DNA of 64,000 bases. Source: Sphingopyxis sp. KK2 (GTDB lineage Bacteria; Pseudomonadota; Alphaproteobacteria; Sphingomonadales; Sphingomonadaceae). How positions within the stretch are numbered: the stretch's first letter is position 1; each line of letters starts with the position of its first letter. The notes under the pieces were generated by a model. The model did not search any database and was not told the origin of the DNA. It saw only the letters and a program-made list of their open reading frames with translations. The position numbers and the translations under genes were made by a program. Of the stretch, positions 41,454 through 50,019 are shown piece after piece. The stretch lies in contig NZ_LYVN01000001.1 in NCBI RefSeq assembly GCF_001990265.1, positions 21,220-85,219 on the forward strand, written 5' to 3'.

Positions 41454-42188
41454 TTAAGCCTCTGCCATCACCTTGGGCAGCGCGTGGAAGGCGGTGCTGT
41501 CGAAGCCTTCGACCATCAACTGCGCGACGAAGGCGCCGACCGCCGCCGGGTCCTTGATGCTCTGCGGGTCTTCGCCAGGATAGGCGCGCGCGCGCATCTG
41601 GGTGCGGGTGCCGCCCGGATCGAGGATCGCGGTGCGCACGGTCGAGATATTGCGCATTTCGGCGCCATAGCTGGTGACCAGCGTCTCGAGCGCCGCCTTG
41701 GTCGCGGCATAGGCGCCCCAATAGGCGCGCGGCTCGCGCGCGACGCTGCTCGACAGCGCGACCAGCCGGCCGCTCGCGGCGCGGCGCAGCAGCGGATCGA
41801 AATTGGCGATCAGCGCCTGCTGCGCGATCAGGTTCAGCGTCAGCAGCTTGTTGAATTCCTTGCCGTCGATCGCGCCGACCGGGGTCAGCGTACCGAGCAT
41901 GGCCGCATTCAAAACAAGCATGTCGAGCTTCTGCCAGCGTTCGGCCATTGCGCTGGCGAGACGGGCGATGCTGTCGCCGTCGGTGAGGTCGAGCGGCGCG
42001 ATCGTCGCGCTGCCGCCGGCATTGTGGATGCGGTCCTCAAGCTCTTCGAGCCCGCCCGCGGTGCGCGCGGTGATGACGACATGCGCACCGCGCGCCGCAA
42101 GCGCCTCGGCAATCGCTTCGCCGATGCCGCGGCTCGCGCCGGTGACGAGCGCGACCTGCCCCGCCAGTTCTTCAGACTGTTTGTACAT
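41454..42188 (-). CDS. SDR-family oxidoreductase
   Basis: Short-chain dehydrogenase of 244 residues: TGASRGIG near residue 16, NAAM near 93, Ser in ALSSSVAR near 145 and the catalytic YAATK near 159. Arg in ITARTAGG suggests NADP. ATG 42188 lies four bases past the purF stop, so it is co-transcribed with purF. Sphingomonads often carry an SDR directly behind purF; its substrate is unknown. Confidence 0.9.
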   Translation of the reverse strand: MYKQSEELAGQVALVTGASRGIGEAIAEALAARGAHVVITARTAGGLEELEDRIHNAGGSATIAPLDLTDGDSIARLASAMAERWQKLDMLVLNAAMLGTLTPVGAIDGKEFNKLLTLNLIAQQALIANFDPLLRRAASGRLVALSSSVAREPRAYWGAYAATKAALETLVTSYGAEMRNISTVRTAILDPGGTRTQMRARAYPGEDPQSIKDPAAVGAFVAQLMVEGFDSTAFHALPKVMAEA

Positions 42189-42192
42189 GGTG

Positions 42193-43650
42193 TCAGACAA
42201 CTCGTTCGGCGAGCAGGGAAAATTGATCTTCCAGCCCATGCTCGTCGAAGTCGGTGAGCGTGGTCGGATAGTCGCCGGTGAAACAGGCATCGCAATATTG
42301 CGGCGCACCGTCGCTGCGCTCCGCCTCGCCCAGCGCGCGGTACAGGCCGTCGATGGTCAGGAAAGCGAGGCTGTCGGCGTTGATGAAATTCGCCATCTGA
42401 CCGACCGTCATCTGCGCGGCGAGCAGCTTGGCGCGTTCGGGCGTGTCGACGCCATAGAAGCAGCTGTGCTGGGTTGGCGGGCTGGCGATGCGCATATGCA
42501 CCTCGGCGGCGCCGGCATCGCGCATCATCTGCACGATCTTGAGGCTCGTCGTACCGCGCACGATCGAATCGTCGATCAGCACGACGCGCTTGCCCGCGAT
42601 CAGCGCCTTATTGGCATTGTGCTTCAGCTTGACGCCGAGGTGTCGGACCTTGTCGCCCGGCTGGATGAAGGTGCGCCCGACATAGTGCGAGCGGATGATC
42701 CCGAGTTCGAAGGGGATGCCCGATTCCTGCGCATAGCCGAGCGCCGCCGGGGTCCCCGAATCGGGAACGGGAATGACGAGGTCGGCATCGACCTGGTTTT
42801 CGCGCGCCAGTTCGGCGCCGATCGCCTTGCGCACCGAATAGACGCTGGTGCCGTCGACGATCGAATCGGGGCGCGAGAAATAGACATATTCGAAGATGCA
42901 CGGGCGCGCGGGGCGCTCGGCAAAGGGGCGATGCGAGGTCAACTGGCCGTCGCGGATGATCACAAGTTCGCCCGGATCGACCGAGCGCACGAATTCGGCG
43001 CCGACGACATCGAGCGCGACGGTTTCGGATGCGAGAATGAAGGCGTCGCCGAGCTTGCCGATGACGAGCGGACGGATGCCGAGCGGGTCGCGGCAGCCGA
43101 TCATGCCCTCTGCGGTCAGGCAGATCAGCGAATAGGCGCCCTCGACCTGTTTCAGCGCGTCGATGAAGCGGTCGAGCAGGGTGCGATAGTTCGACGTCGC
43201 GACGAGGTGGATGATAACCTCGGTATCGCTGGTCGACTGGAAGATCGAACCGCGGCGCACGAGAATCTTCTTCAGCGCGGTCGCATTGGAAATATTGCCG
43301 TTATGCGCGACCGCGAAACCGCCCGTCGACAAATCGGCATAGAGAGGCTGGACGTTGCGCAGCGCGGTTTCGCCGGTCGTCGAATAGCGGACATGGCCGA
43401 CCGCCGAGGCACCCGCGAGCTGGCGCATGATGTCGTCGCGGTCGAAATTGCCTGCGACATGGCCCATCGCGCGGTGGGTGTGGAATTCCTTGCCGTCGAA
43501 GCCGGTGATGCCCGCCGCCTCCTGGCCGCGATGCTGGAGCGCGTGGAGGCCGAGCGCGACCACGGCGGCGGCGCTTTCGGCGCCATGAATACCAAAGACG
43601 CCGCACTCCTCGCGGAGTTTGTCGTCATCGAACGGGTGGGTGGTGAGCAT
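42193..43650 (-). CDS. purF: Amidophosphoribosyltransferase
   Basis: First committed enzyme of purine synthesis (PRPP plus glutamine to phosphoribosylamine), 485 residues. A short propeptide ends before the catalytic Cys16 (EEC-GVFGIHG). Glutamine-amidotransferase domain: LQHRGQEAAGI, RYSTTGE, AHNGNI. The phosphoribosyltransferase domain has the PRPP loop VVLIDDSIVRGTT near residue 358. The C-terminus carries cysteines (SCFYGVD, YCDACFTGDYP). It leads a unit with the SDR. Confidence 0.96.
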   Translation of the reverse strand: MLTTHPFDDDKLREECGVFGIHGAESAAAVVALGLHALQHRGQEAAGITGFDGKEFHTHRAMGHVAGNFDRDDIMRQLAGASAVGHVRYSTTGETALRNVQPLYADLSTGGFAVAHNGNISNATALKKILVRRGSIFQSTSDTEVIIHLVATSNYRTLLDRFIDALKQVEGAYSLICLTAEGMIGCRDPLGIRPLVIGKLGDAFILASETVALDVVGAEFVRSVDPGELVIIRDGQLTSHRPFAERPARPCIFEYVYFSRPDSIVDGTSVYSVRKAIGAELARENQVDADLVIPVPDSGTPAALGYAQESGIPFELGIIRSHYVGRTFIQPGDKVRHLGVKLKHNANKALIAGKRVVLIDDSIVRGTTSLKIVQMMRDAGAAEVHMRIASPPTQHSCFYGVDTPERAKLLAAQMTVGQMANFINADSLAFLTIDGLYRALGEAERSDGAPQYCDACFTGDYPTTLTDFDEHGLEDQFSLLAERVV

Positions 43651-43771
43651 TTTTGTCCAGCTGTGCGGGGCAGTGACTGCGGCGCATATAGGGAGCGGAA
43701 TCGATATTGTCGCCCCCCCAATTTGGACTCTTGCGTGACAGCGGCATTTGTCCTGCTCTAAGGCGGCTTTC

Positions 43772-44146
43772 ATGACCGATATTCGTGACAGCATCGACCG
43801 TTTCGACCCCCGTTTCGACGCCGCCGGGCTGGTGACCGCCATCGTCACCGACGCGGGCAGCGGCGTCCTGCTGATGGTCGCGCATATGAATGCCGAGGCG
43901 ATCCGGCTGACGCAGGAGACGGGGCAGGCGCATTTCTGGTCGCGGTCGCGGCACGCGTTGTGGCGCAAGGGCGAGACGTCGGGCAACGGGCTGACGATGG
44001 TCGAGATGCGCGTCGATTGCGACCAGGACGCGCTGCTGCTGCGCGTCACCCCGGCGGGTCCCGCGTGCCACACCGGGCGGCGGTCGTGCTTCTATCGCCG
44101 CGTCGAGGCCGATGGGCGGCTGATTTTCCTCGATGACGATGCGTAA
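43772..44146 (+). CDS. hisI: Phosphoribosyl-AMP cyclohydrolase
   Basis: Histidine-biosynthesis HisI, single-domain form, 124 residues. Signature blocks are [15 protein letters not shown] near residue 33, [18 protein letters not shown] near 55, the metal-site [12 protein letters not shown] near 81 and the Zn-binding [12 protein letters not shown] near 97. It is separate from any other his gene here. The 3' end overlaps the following lipoprotein gene by 14 bases. Confidence 0.94.
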   Translation: MTDIRDSIDRFDPRFDAAGLVTAIVTDAGSGVLLMVAHMNAEAIRLTQETGQAHFWSRSRHALWRKGETSGNGLTMVEMRVDCDQDALLLRVTPAGPACHTGRRSCFYRRVEADGRLIFLDDDA

Positions 44147-44666
44147 ATTCGTCTGCGTCCTGTTGCTGCTGCTCGCGGCGTGCAGCCGCCCGGCGCCCGA
44201 CGCGGGCGAGGGGGTGGACAGCGGCAATCCGCTCGAGGTCGCGGCGCGCGAGCGCGGCATCGTGCGCGCCGAGGCTGCCGAGCTGACCGGGGCGTTCGAG
44301 CGTCGCCATGACCTCGGCCGCGATGCGATGTGCGTCGTGCCCGACGGCACCGATCGCTGGCGCTTCGCGCTCACCGCATCCTACGGCCCCGGCCTGTCGT
44401 GCGCGGCGCGGGGGACGGTGGTGCGCGACGGCGAGCGTTGGCGGCTCGATTTCGCCGGTGTGGAAGGGTGCAGCGCGCTCGTCCATGAGGAAGAAGACGA
44501 GCTGCGTCTGCCCGGCAGCCTTCCGCCGCAGTGCGACAGTCTTTGCCCCGCGCGCGCCTCCTTGTCGGGATTGCGGCTGCCGCGTGCGAGCTGGGCCGCG
44601 GAGGACGCGAAACGCTTGCAGATGAAGGACGAACGCGGCAATATCGTTGCACCGTGCGGCGCCTGA
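44133..44666 (+). CDS. Predicted lipoprotein, function unknown
   Basis: A 177-residue protein with a signal peptide and lipobox LLLAACS (Cys at about residue 17). The mature domain has five cysteines ([26 protein letters not shown]), suggesting disulfides in the periplasm. No family recognised. It overlaps the hisI end by 14 bases, an arrangement that ties its translation to hisI but does not prove related function. Confidence 0.75.
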   Translation: MTMRKFVCVLLLLLAACSRPAPDAGEGVDSGNPLEVAARERGIVRAEAAELTGAFERRHDLGRDAMCVVPDGTDRWRFALTASYGPGLSCAARGTVVRDGERWRLDFAGVEGCSALVHEEEDELRLPGSLPPQCDSLCPARASLSGLRLPRASWAAEDAKRLQMKDERGNIVAPCGA

Positions 44667-44695
44667 TCCACCGGTTTCCTTCGCCGCCGCCAGCC

Positions 44696-44724
44696 TTGAC
44701 GTTCACGTCAACGGAAACTATTCT
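44696..44724 (+). promoter_or_regulatory. MerR-type promoter and operator palindrome, possibly leaderless
   Basis: The 16-base palindrome TTGACGTTCACGTCAA (44696-44711) begins with the -35 box TTGACG. TATTCT (44719-44724) follows after 17 bases. The predicted start falls about at the ATG (44731) and no ribosome site is seen, so the regulator mRNA may be leaderless and autorepressed. Confidence 0.6.
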
Positions 44725-44730
44725 GCTCCG

Positions 44731-45162
44731 ATGACCGACGACTACGGCCACGCCCATATCGATACGCCCGACCACCTTGGTCGCGAACAGTTCAGCATCA
44801 CCGACCTGTCGTCGGAGTTCGGCGTCACTGCGCGTGCGCTGCGCTTCTACGAGGATGAAGGGTTGATCAGCCCGTCGCGCAAGGGATTGTCGCGCATCTA
44901 TTCGAAGCGCGACCGTGCGCGGCTCGCCTGGATATTGCGCGCCAAGCGCACGGGGTTCAGCCTGGCCGACATCCGCGAGATGATCGACCTCTACGACGTC
45001 GGCGACGGACGCAAGACCCAGCGCCAGGTGACGATCGAAAAATGCCAGGAGCGCATCGCGTTGCTCCGCGGCCAGCGCGACGACATCGACAGCGCCGTCG
45101 ACGAACTGTCACGCTTCATCGACATGGTGAAAAAGGTCGACGCCCGCCAGAAGGCGAACTGA
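44731..45162 (+). CDS. MerR-family transcriptional regulator
   Basis: MerR-family protein of 143 residues. The winged helix is FSITDLSSEFGVTARALRFYEDEGLI near residue 21, with the RIYSKRDRARL wing. A coiled-coil dimerisation helix fills residues 95-140. It lacks the metal-binding cysteines of MerR proper. It is followed at 66 bases by an acyl-CoA dehydrogenase gene, the usual setting of acyl-CoA-sensing MerR regulators (LiuR-like). The 16-base palindrome just upstream is the probable autoregulatory site. Confidence 0.9.
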   Translation: MTDDYGHAHIDTPDHLGREQFSITDLSSEFGVTARALRFYEDEGLISPSRKGLSRIYSKRDRARLAWILRAKRTGFSLADIREMIDLYDVGDGRKTQRQVTIEKCQERIALLRGQRDDIDSAVDELSRFIDMVKKVDARQKAN

Positions 45163-45228
45163 CCCTCGACATCCCTGCCTCCCCGGGCAAGACACCGTAT
45201 CAAACCCTGTTTTTCAGAGAGATTTCGC

Positions 45229-47031
45229 ATGCCCGCTTATCGCGCTCCCGTCCAAGACACGCTGTTCCTGATCAACGAGGTGCTCGGCATCGAGCGTTAT
45301 GCGAACCTGCCGGGCTTTGCCAACGCCAGCCCCGACATGATCGAGGCGGTGCTGACCGAGGCGGGGAAGTTCTGCGAGGAAGTGCTGTTCCCGATCAACC
45401 TGTCGGGCGACCAGGAAGGTTGCACGCGCCATGACGACGGCAGCGTCACCACGCCGAAAGGGTTCAAGGAAGCCTATAAGGCCTATTGCGACGCGGGCTG
45501 GACCTTGTTGACCCAGCCCGAGCAATTCGGCGGGCAGGGGCTGCCGCACGTCGTCGGCTTTTCGGTCGAGGAGTTTCGTAACGCCGCCAACCAGGCGTTC
45601 GCGATGTATCCCGGCCTGTCGCAGGGCGCGACCGCCGCGATCCTCGTCAAGGGATCGCCCGAGCTGCAGGCGACCTATCTGCCCAAGATGGTGTCGGGCG
45701 AATGGACCGGCACGATGAATCTGACCGAACCGCATTGCGGCACCGACCTTGGCCTCATCCGCACGCGTGCGGTGCCGAACGGGGACGGCAGCCACGCGAT
45801 TACCGGCACCAAGATCTTCATCTCGTCGGGCGAGCATGACCTCGCCGAGAATATCATTCACCTCGTGCTCGCGAAGACCCCCGACGCGCCCGACAGCGTC
45901 AAGGGCATTTCGCTGTTCATCGTGCCGAAGTTCATACTCAACGACGACGGCACGCCCGGGACACGCAACACGCTGTCGTGCGGGTCGATCGAGCACAAGA
46001 TGGGCATCCACGCCAATGCGACCTGCGTGATGAATTACGACGGCGCGAAGGGCTGGATGGTCGGCGAGGAGAATAAGGGCCTCGCCGCAATGTTCATCAT
46101 GATGAACGCCGCGCGGCTCGGCGTCGGCATCCAGGGGCTGGGGCAGGCCGATGTCGCTTTCCAGAACGCCGTGCAATATGCGCAGGACCGCCGTCAGGGC
46201 CGCGCGCTGACCGGGCCGCAGGACCCGCAGGAAAAGGCCGATCCGCTGTTCGTCCACCCCGACGTGCGCCGCATGCTGATGGATGCCAAGGCGACGGTCG
46301 AGGGGCTGCGCGCACTGTGCCTGTGGGGCGCGCTGCAGGTCGACTTGACGCACGCCGCCGAGAGCGAGGAGGAGCGGCAGATGGCCGACGACCTCGTCAG
46401 TCTGCTGACCCCGGTGATCAAGGGCTATGGCACCGACAAGGGCTATGACGTCGCGACCAATGCGCAGCAGGTGTTCGGTGGCCATGGCTACATCGAGGAA
46501 CATGGCATGAGCCAATATGTCCGCGATGCCCGCATCACGATGATCTATGAAGGCGCCAATGGCGTGCAGGCGATGGACCTTGTCGGGCGCAAGCTGGCGC
46601 AGAACGGCGGCCGTGCGATCCAGGCCTTTTTTGCGGTCGTCGACGGCGAAGCCGCGGCGGCGAAGGACAAGCCGGCGTTCGCCGATCTCGCCGGGCGCCT
46701 TGAAAAGGCGAATGGCGAACTCAAGGCTGCGACGATGTGGTTCATGGCGAACGGCATGTCCAATCCGAACAATGTCGGCGCGGGCGCGCATCATTATATG
46801 CACCTGACCGGGATCGTCGCGCTGGGGCTGATGTGGCTGCGCATGGCCGAAGCCGCGCAAAAGGCGCTCGACGAGGGCCGCGGCAACAAGGCTTTCCTCG
46901 AAGCTAAGCTGGTGACCGCGCGTCATTTCGGCGAGCGTTTCCTGCCCGACGCCGGCGCGCTGCGCCGCAAGATCGAGGCGGGCAGCGAGACGATGATGGC
47001 GCTGACCCCCGAGCAGTTTCACGCGGCCTGA
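45229..47031 (+). CDS. Long-form acyl-CoA dehydrogenase (DmdC-like)
   Basis: FAD-dependent acyl-CoA dehydrogenase of 600 residues, longer than the 380-residue family norm because of an extra C-terminal domain (about 470-600), as in 3-methylthiopropionyl-CoA dehydrogenase DmdC. Catalytic base: Glu441 in MIYEGANGVQAMDL. FAD/substrate block: GTMNLTEPHCGTDLG near residue 161. This long form is widespread and mostly handles ordinary acyl-CoAs, so DMSP metabolism is not implied. It is probably controlled by the MerR gene just upstream. GAGAGATTTCGC precedes ATG 45229. Confidence 0.9.
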   Translation: MPAYRAPVQDTLFLINEVLGIERYANLPGFANASPDMIEAVLTEAGKFCEEVLFPINLSGDQEGCTRHDDGSVTTPKGFKEAYKAYCDAGWTLLTQPEQFGGQGLPHVVGFSVEEFRNAANQAFAMYPGLSQGATAAILVKGSPELQATYLPKMVSGEWTGTMNLTEPHCGTDLGLIRTRAVPNGDGSHAITGTKIFISSGEHDLAENIIHLVLAKTPDAPDSVKGISLFIVPKFILNDDGTPGTRNTLSCGSIEHKMGIHANATCVMNYDGAKGWMVGEENKGLAAMFIMMNAARLGVGIQGLGQADVAFQNAVQYAQDRRQGRALTGPQDPQEKADPLFVHPDVRRMLMDAKATVEGLRALCLWGALQVDLTHAAESEEERQMADDLVSLLTPVIKGYGTDKGYDVATNAQQVFGGHGYIEEHGMSQYVRDARITMIYEGANGVQAMDLVGRKLAQNGGRAIQAFFAVVDGEAAAAKDKPAFADLAGRLEKANGELKAATMWFMANGMSNPNNVGAGAHHYMHLTGIVALGLMWLRMAEAAQKALDEGRGNKAFLEAKLVTARHFGERFLPDAGALRRKIEAGSETMMALTPEQFHAA

Positions 47032-47079
47032 TACGGACCGTCGATACGTCGGCCTTGGCGTGGGAAGCTTCCATTATGT

Positions 47080-47164
47080 GTACCCCGGCGAAGGCCGGGG
47101 TCCAGAGCGCAACAGTGCAACGCCGGCTTTCTATCGGTCTGGCCCCCGGCCGTCGCCGGGGTAC
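47080..47164. repeat. Dispersed inverted-repeat element
   Basis: Two 27-base arms (47080-47106 and 47138-47164), starting GTACCCCGGCGA and differing at two positions, around a 31-base centre. It looks like an intergenic REP/MITE-type element of sphingomonad genomes. It lies in the 407-base gap (47032-47438) that otherwise holds the hairpin at 47316 and no gene I can support. Confidence 0.7.
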
Positions 47165-47315
47165 AGATTGCGTATGTCCGCAGACGCCGGAAACCCTCCG
47201 TTCGACTGCTTCGCAAAAACTTCTTTCCTAATAAATCTCACCATGATCTACCCTGCGAGATGACAACGTCGCCAACCTCGCAGAATCGCGGTTCGAGAAG
47301 GCCTCAACGCCCCCG

Positions 47316-47385
47316 CCTTAAAGCGACAAAGGAGACATTTCGGACGCGTTCATCCGTATCCTTTGTCGCTTTAAGGGCATTTTTC
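47316..47385 (+). terminator. Long hairpin with T-run after the acyl-CoA dehydrogenase gene
   Basis: Perfect 18-base arms CCTTAAAGCGACAAAGGA (47316-47333) and complement (47359-47376), 25-base loop, followed by ATTTTTC (47380-47386). Either a terminator with an unusually large loop or a second inserted repeat that acts as one. Confidence 0.55.
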
Positions 47386-47438
47386 GATCCTGCCCCGGGC
47401 ACCCGCAACCAATTGACCCGCAGCGCGTCTGTGCCGTC

Positions 47439-48926
47439 ATGAGCGAGGGTGCGCTTTCCCCGATTGTCGTCGAAGGCCGCAATTGCTGGCGGATCGAACG
47501 CGCCGACAAGGCGCGGATGATCGTCGATGCCGCCGACTATTATGCGTTGCTCAAAGAGCTGATGGCGGGGGCGAAGGAGCGCATCCTGCTGATCGGATGG
47601 GACTTCGACCCGCGCATCGCCCTGTGTCCCGACGAGAAGGGCGAGGGCGAGGCGCTCGGCCATTATCTGCTGCGGCTCGCGCACGAGGCGCCTGACCGCG
47701 ATATCGACATCCTGCGCTGGAACTTCGGCGGGCTGAAGCAATATTTCTCGCCCGCGATCATGACGATGATCGCACGCTGGAAACTGACGCGCTCGATCAG
47801 CTTTCGCATGGACAGCGCGCATCCCTTCGGGTGCAGCCATCACCAGAAGGTCGCGGTGTTCGACGACCATCTGGCGGTCTGCGGCGGCATCGACGTCGCG
47901 GCGCGGCGCTGGGACACGCGCGACCATCCCGACGAGGATGCGCGTCGCACCGATCCCGACAACAAGCCCTATATGCCCTGGCACGACTCGACGATGATCC
48001 TCGCGGGGCCGGTGGGCAATGCGCTGGCCGAACTCGGCAACGAACGCTGGCAGCGTGCGACCAAGAAGCCGCTGCGCGAGGTCAAGGGCGACGGGGAGAA
48101 CTGGCCCGAGACGCTCGACGCCGATTTCTTCGGGGTCGATGTCGCCATCTCGCGCACCCGCGCCGAATATGACGGCTATGAGGAAATCCGCGAGATCGAG
48201 CAGCTCTATCTCGACATGATCGCGGCCGCGAAGCGCTTCATCTATTTCGAGAATCAATATTTCACGAGCGCCAAGATCGCCGCGGCGATCGCCGAGCGGC
48301 TGAACGAGGACGATCCGCCCGAATTCGTGATGGTGATGCCCAAGACCGCCGACGGCTTGCTCGAGCAGATGGCGATGGATGCGGCGCGGGTGCAGTTGGT
48401 GCGCGAAATCGCCAAGGCGAAGCATGGCGACCGGCTGCGCGTTTATGTCCCGCATACCAAGGGCGGCGACCCCATTTATGTCCATGCCAAGACGGCGATC
48501 GTCGACGACCGGATGATCCGCGTCGGGTCGGCGAACATGAACAATCGTTCAATGGGACTCGACAGCGAGTGCGACGTGACGATCGACGCCGCGCTGCCCG
48601 CTAACATCGGGGTCGAGCCGACGATCCGGCGCCTGCGCGAATCCCTGATCGCCGAGCATCTGGGCGTCGAACCGGCGGAGGTGGCTCGCCAGTTCGAAGC
48701 CAGCGGGTCGCTCGTCGCGACGATCGAGGCGCTACGCGCGAACGAAGGCCGGACGCTCGAACTGCTCGACCTGACGAAGCCGGGGCCGTTCGACCAATAT
48801 ATCGCCGAACATGAACTTCTCGACCCCGAAAGTCCCGACGCGATGTTCGACGCCATCCCCGAACGCGGGATGCGCAAGAACTGGCACAAGGGCAAGGCGT
48901 GGATCCGGCGGATGCGCGGTCGCTGA
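47439..48926 (+). CDS. Phospholipase D-like protein
   Basis: PLD-superfamily enzyme of 495 residues with two HKD motifs: CSHHQKVAVFDDHLAVCGGID near residue 131 and YVHAKTAIVDDRMIRVGSANMNNRS near 347. The N-terminal LLIGWDFDPRIAL and ENQYFTSAKIA segments match bacterial/eukaryote-type phospholipase D rather than cardiolipin synthase, and no N-terminal membrane segment is present. It could hydrolyse or transphosphatidylate phospholipids. It is followed at 67 bases by the TIR-DUF3617 gene; whether they work together is open. Confidence 0.88.
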   Translation: MSEGALSPIVVEGRNCWRIERADKARMIVDAADYYALLKELMAGAKERILLIGWDFDPRIALCPDEKGEGEALGHYLLRLAHEAPDRDIDILRWNFGGLKQYFSPAIMTMIARWKLTRSISFRMDSAHPFGCSHHQKVAVFDDHLAVCGGIDVAARRWDTRDHPDEDARRTDPDNKPYMPWHDSTMILAGPVGNALAELGNERWQRATKKPLREVKGDGENWPETLDADFFGVDVAISRTRAEYDGYEEIREIEQLYLDMIAAAKRFIYFENQYFTSAKIAAAIAERLNEDDPPEFVMVMPKTADGLLEQMAMDAARVQLVREIAKAKHGDRLRVYVPHTKGGDPIYVHAKTAIVDDRMIRVGSANMNNRSMGLDSECDVTIDAALPANIGVEPTIRRLRESLIAEHLGVEPAEVARQFEASGSLVATIEALRANEGRTLELLDLTKPGPFDQYIAEHELLDPESPDAMFDAIPERGMRKNWHKGKAWIRRMRGR

Positions 48927-48993
48927 ACTCGTTCATTTTGCCTGTGACCATAGGCACTTGCGATGACAGCGGTCCGTCATATGATGGCCGGCG

Positions 48994-50019
48994 ATGAACG
49001 AAGACCCGATCACGCCCGACCAAGGAAAGCGGCTTTCCGCCTTCATCAGCCATCACAGCTCGCAGGTCGCGACTGCCCGCCAGATAAAGACGCTGCTCGC
49101 AGCGCGCGGTATCGACGGCTGGCTGGCCCCGGACGATATCGCGGCGGGCACGGCTTTCGACCAGGCAATCCTCGACCAGATCGCAAAGTCGGACGCCATC
49201 GTCCTGCTTTTCTGCGCCCAATCCGATCAGTCGCGCCATGTGAAGCGCGAACTGATGCTGGGCGAGGACGGCAACAAGGTGATCCTGCCGGTGCGGCTGG
49301 AGGATGTGCCGGCGCAAGGGCTGGCCTATTGGCTCAAGGATTATCAGTGGATCGACTGGTTCGCGGGCGAGGAGCAGGCGATCGAGCGGATCGTCGCCGC
49401 GATGACGGGCGCGCCGGCCGCATCGCCCGCAAGGCCGATCCAGGCGACATCGACGCCCGTCGTGAAACCATCGCTGCGACGCCCCCTGCTGGTCGGGGTC
49501 GGCGCTCTCGCGATCGCGGGCCTGTTTGCCGGCGGCATCTGGTGGACCGGCAGCACGGGGAAGGCGGCTGGGGATCCCGATGCAGCGGTCGCCGACAATC
49601 CGATCGAACCGGGGATATGGACGAGCAAGCGCGAGGTCGTGAAGATCCTGTTTCCGGAGGAAATCGCCCCCGAATATGAAAAGCAGTTCAAGACGCTGAT
49701 GGAGACCGATCCCGATCCCGAGGATTGCATTACCGAAAAGGTCGCGGCGAAGCCCGATGTCGAACTCTTCGACCCGGGCAAGCAGTCGGCGTGCACCATC
49801 GGATCGTTCAAGATGAACGGTGGACGGATCAGCGGCTACCTCAATTGCAAGATCGCCGGCGATCCCAATGGCAATCTGCAGGTCACCGTGCGCGGAACCT
49901 ATACGCGGACGAGCATGGAGTATGACAATGTCGTCACCATGCAGACCAGCCAGGGCATGGTGCGTTTCCGCAGCCACGAAACCCAGAACTGGGTTCGCGG
50001 CCCGTCGTGCAGCGCGTGA
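48994..50019 (+). CDS. TIR domain - membrane segment - DUF3617 fusion protein
   Basis: A 341-residue protein in three parts. The N-terminal TIR domain (about 13-125) has LSAFISHHSS, GWLAPDDIAAGTAF and HVKRELML. A Pro-rich linker leads to one membrane segment (about 164-186). The C-terminal DUF3617 domain (about 204-340) starts EPGIW and has four cysteines (245, 267, 285, 339), probably disulfide-bonded in the periplasm. Topology would put the TIR domain in the cytoplasm. In related bacterial TIR proteins the NADase Glu falls two residues after an aromatic residue (WGEAI); here that position is Gln57 (FDQAI), so NAD cleavage is doubtful. Confidence 0.82.
   Translation: MNEDPITPDQGKRLSAFISHHSSQVATARQIKTLLAARGIDGWLAPDDIAAGTAFDQAILDQIAKSDAIVLLFCAQSDQSRHVKRELMLGEDGNKVILPVRLEDVPAQGLAYWLKDYQWIDWFAGEEQAIERIVAAMTGAPAASPARPIQATSTPVVKPSLRRPLLVGVGALAIAGLFAGGIWWTGSTGKAAGDPDAAVADNPIEPGIWTSKREVVKILFPEEIAPEYEKQFKTLMETDPDPEDCITEKVAAKPDVELFDPGKQSACTIGSFKMNGGRISGYLNCKIAGDPNGNLQVTVRGTYTRTSMEYDNVVTMQTSQGMVRFRSHETQNWVRGPSCSA

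Noticed and set aside
47439..50019. Anti-phage defence island
   Set aside because: PLD and TIR domains occur in defence systems, but no other defence gene, integrase or att site is seen; kept only as a low-interest idea.
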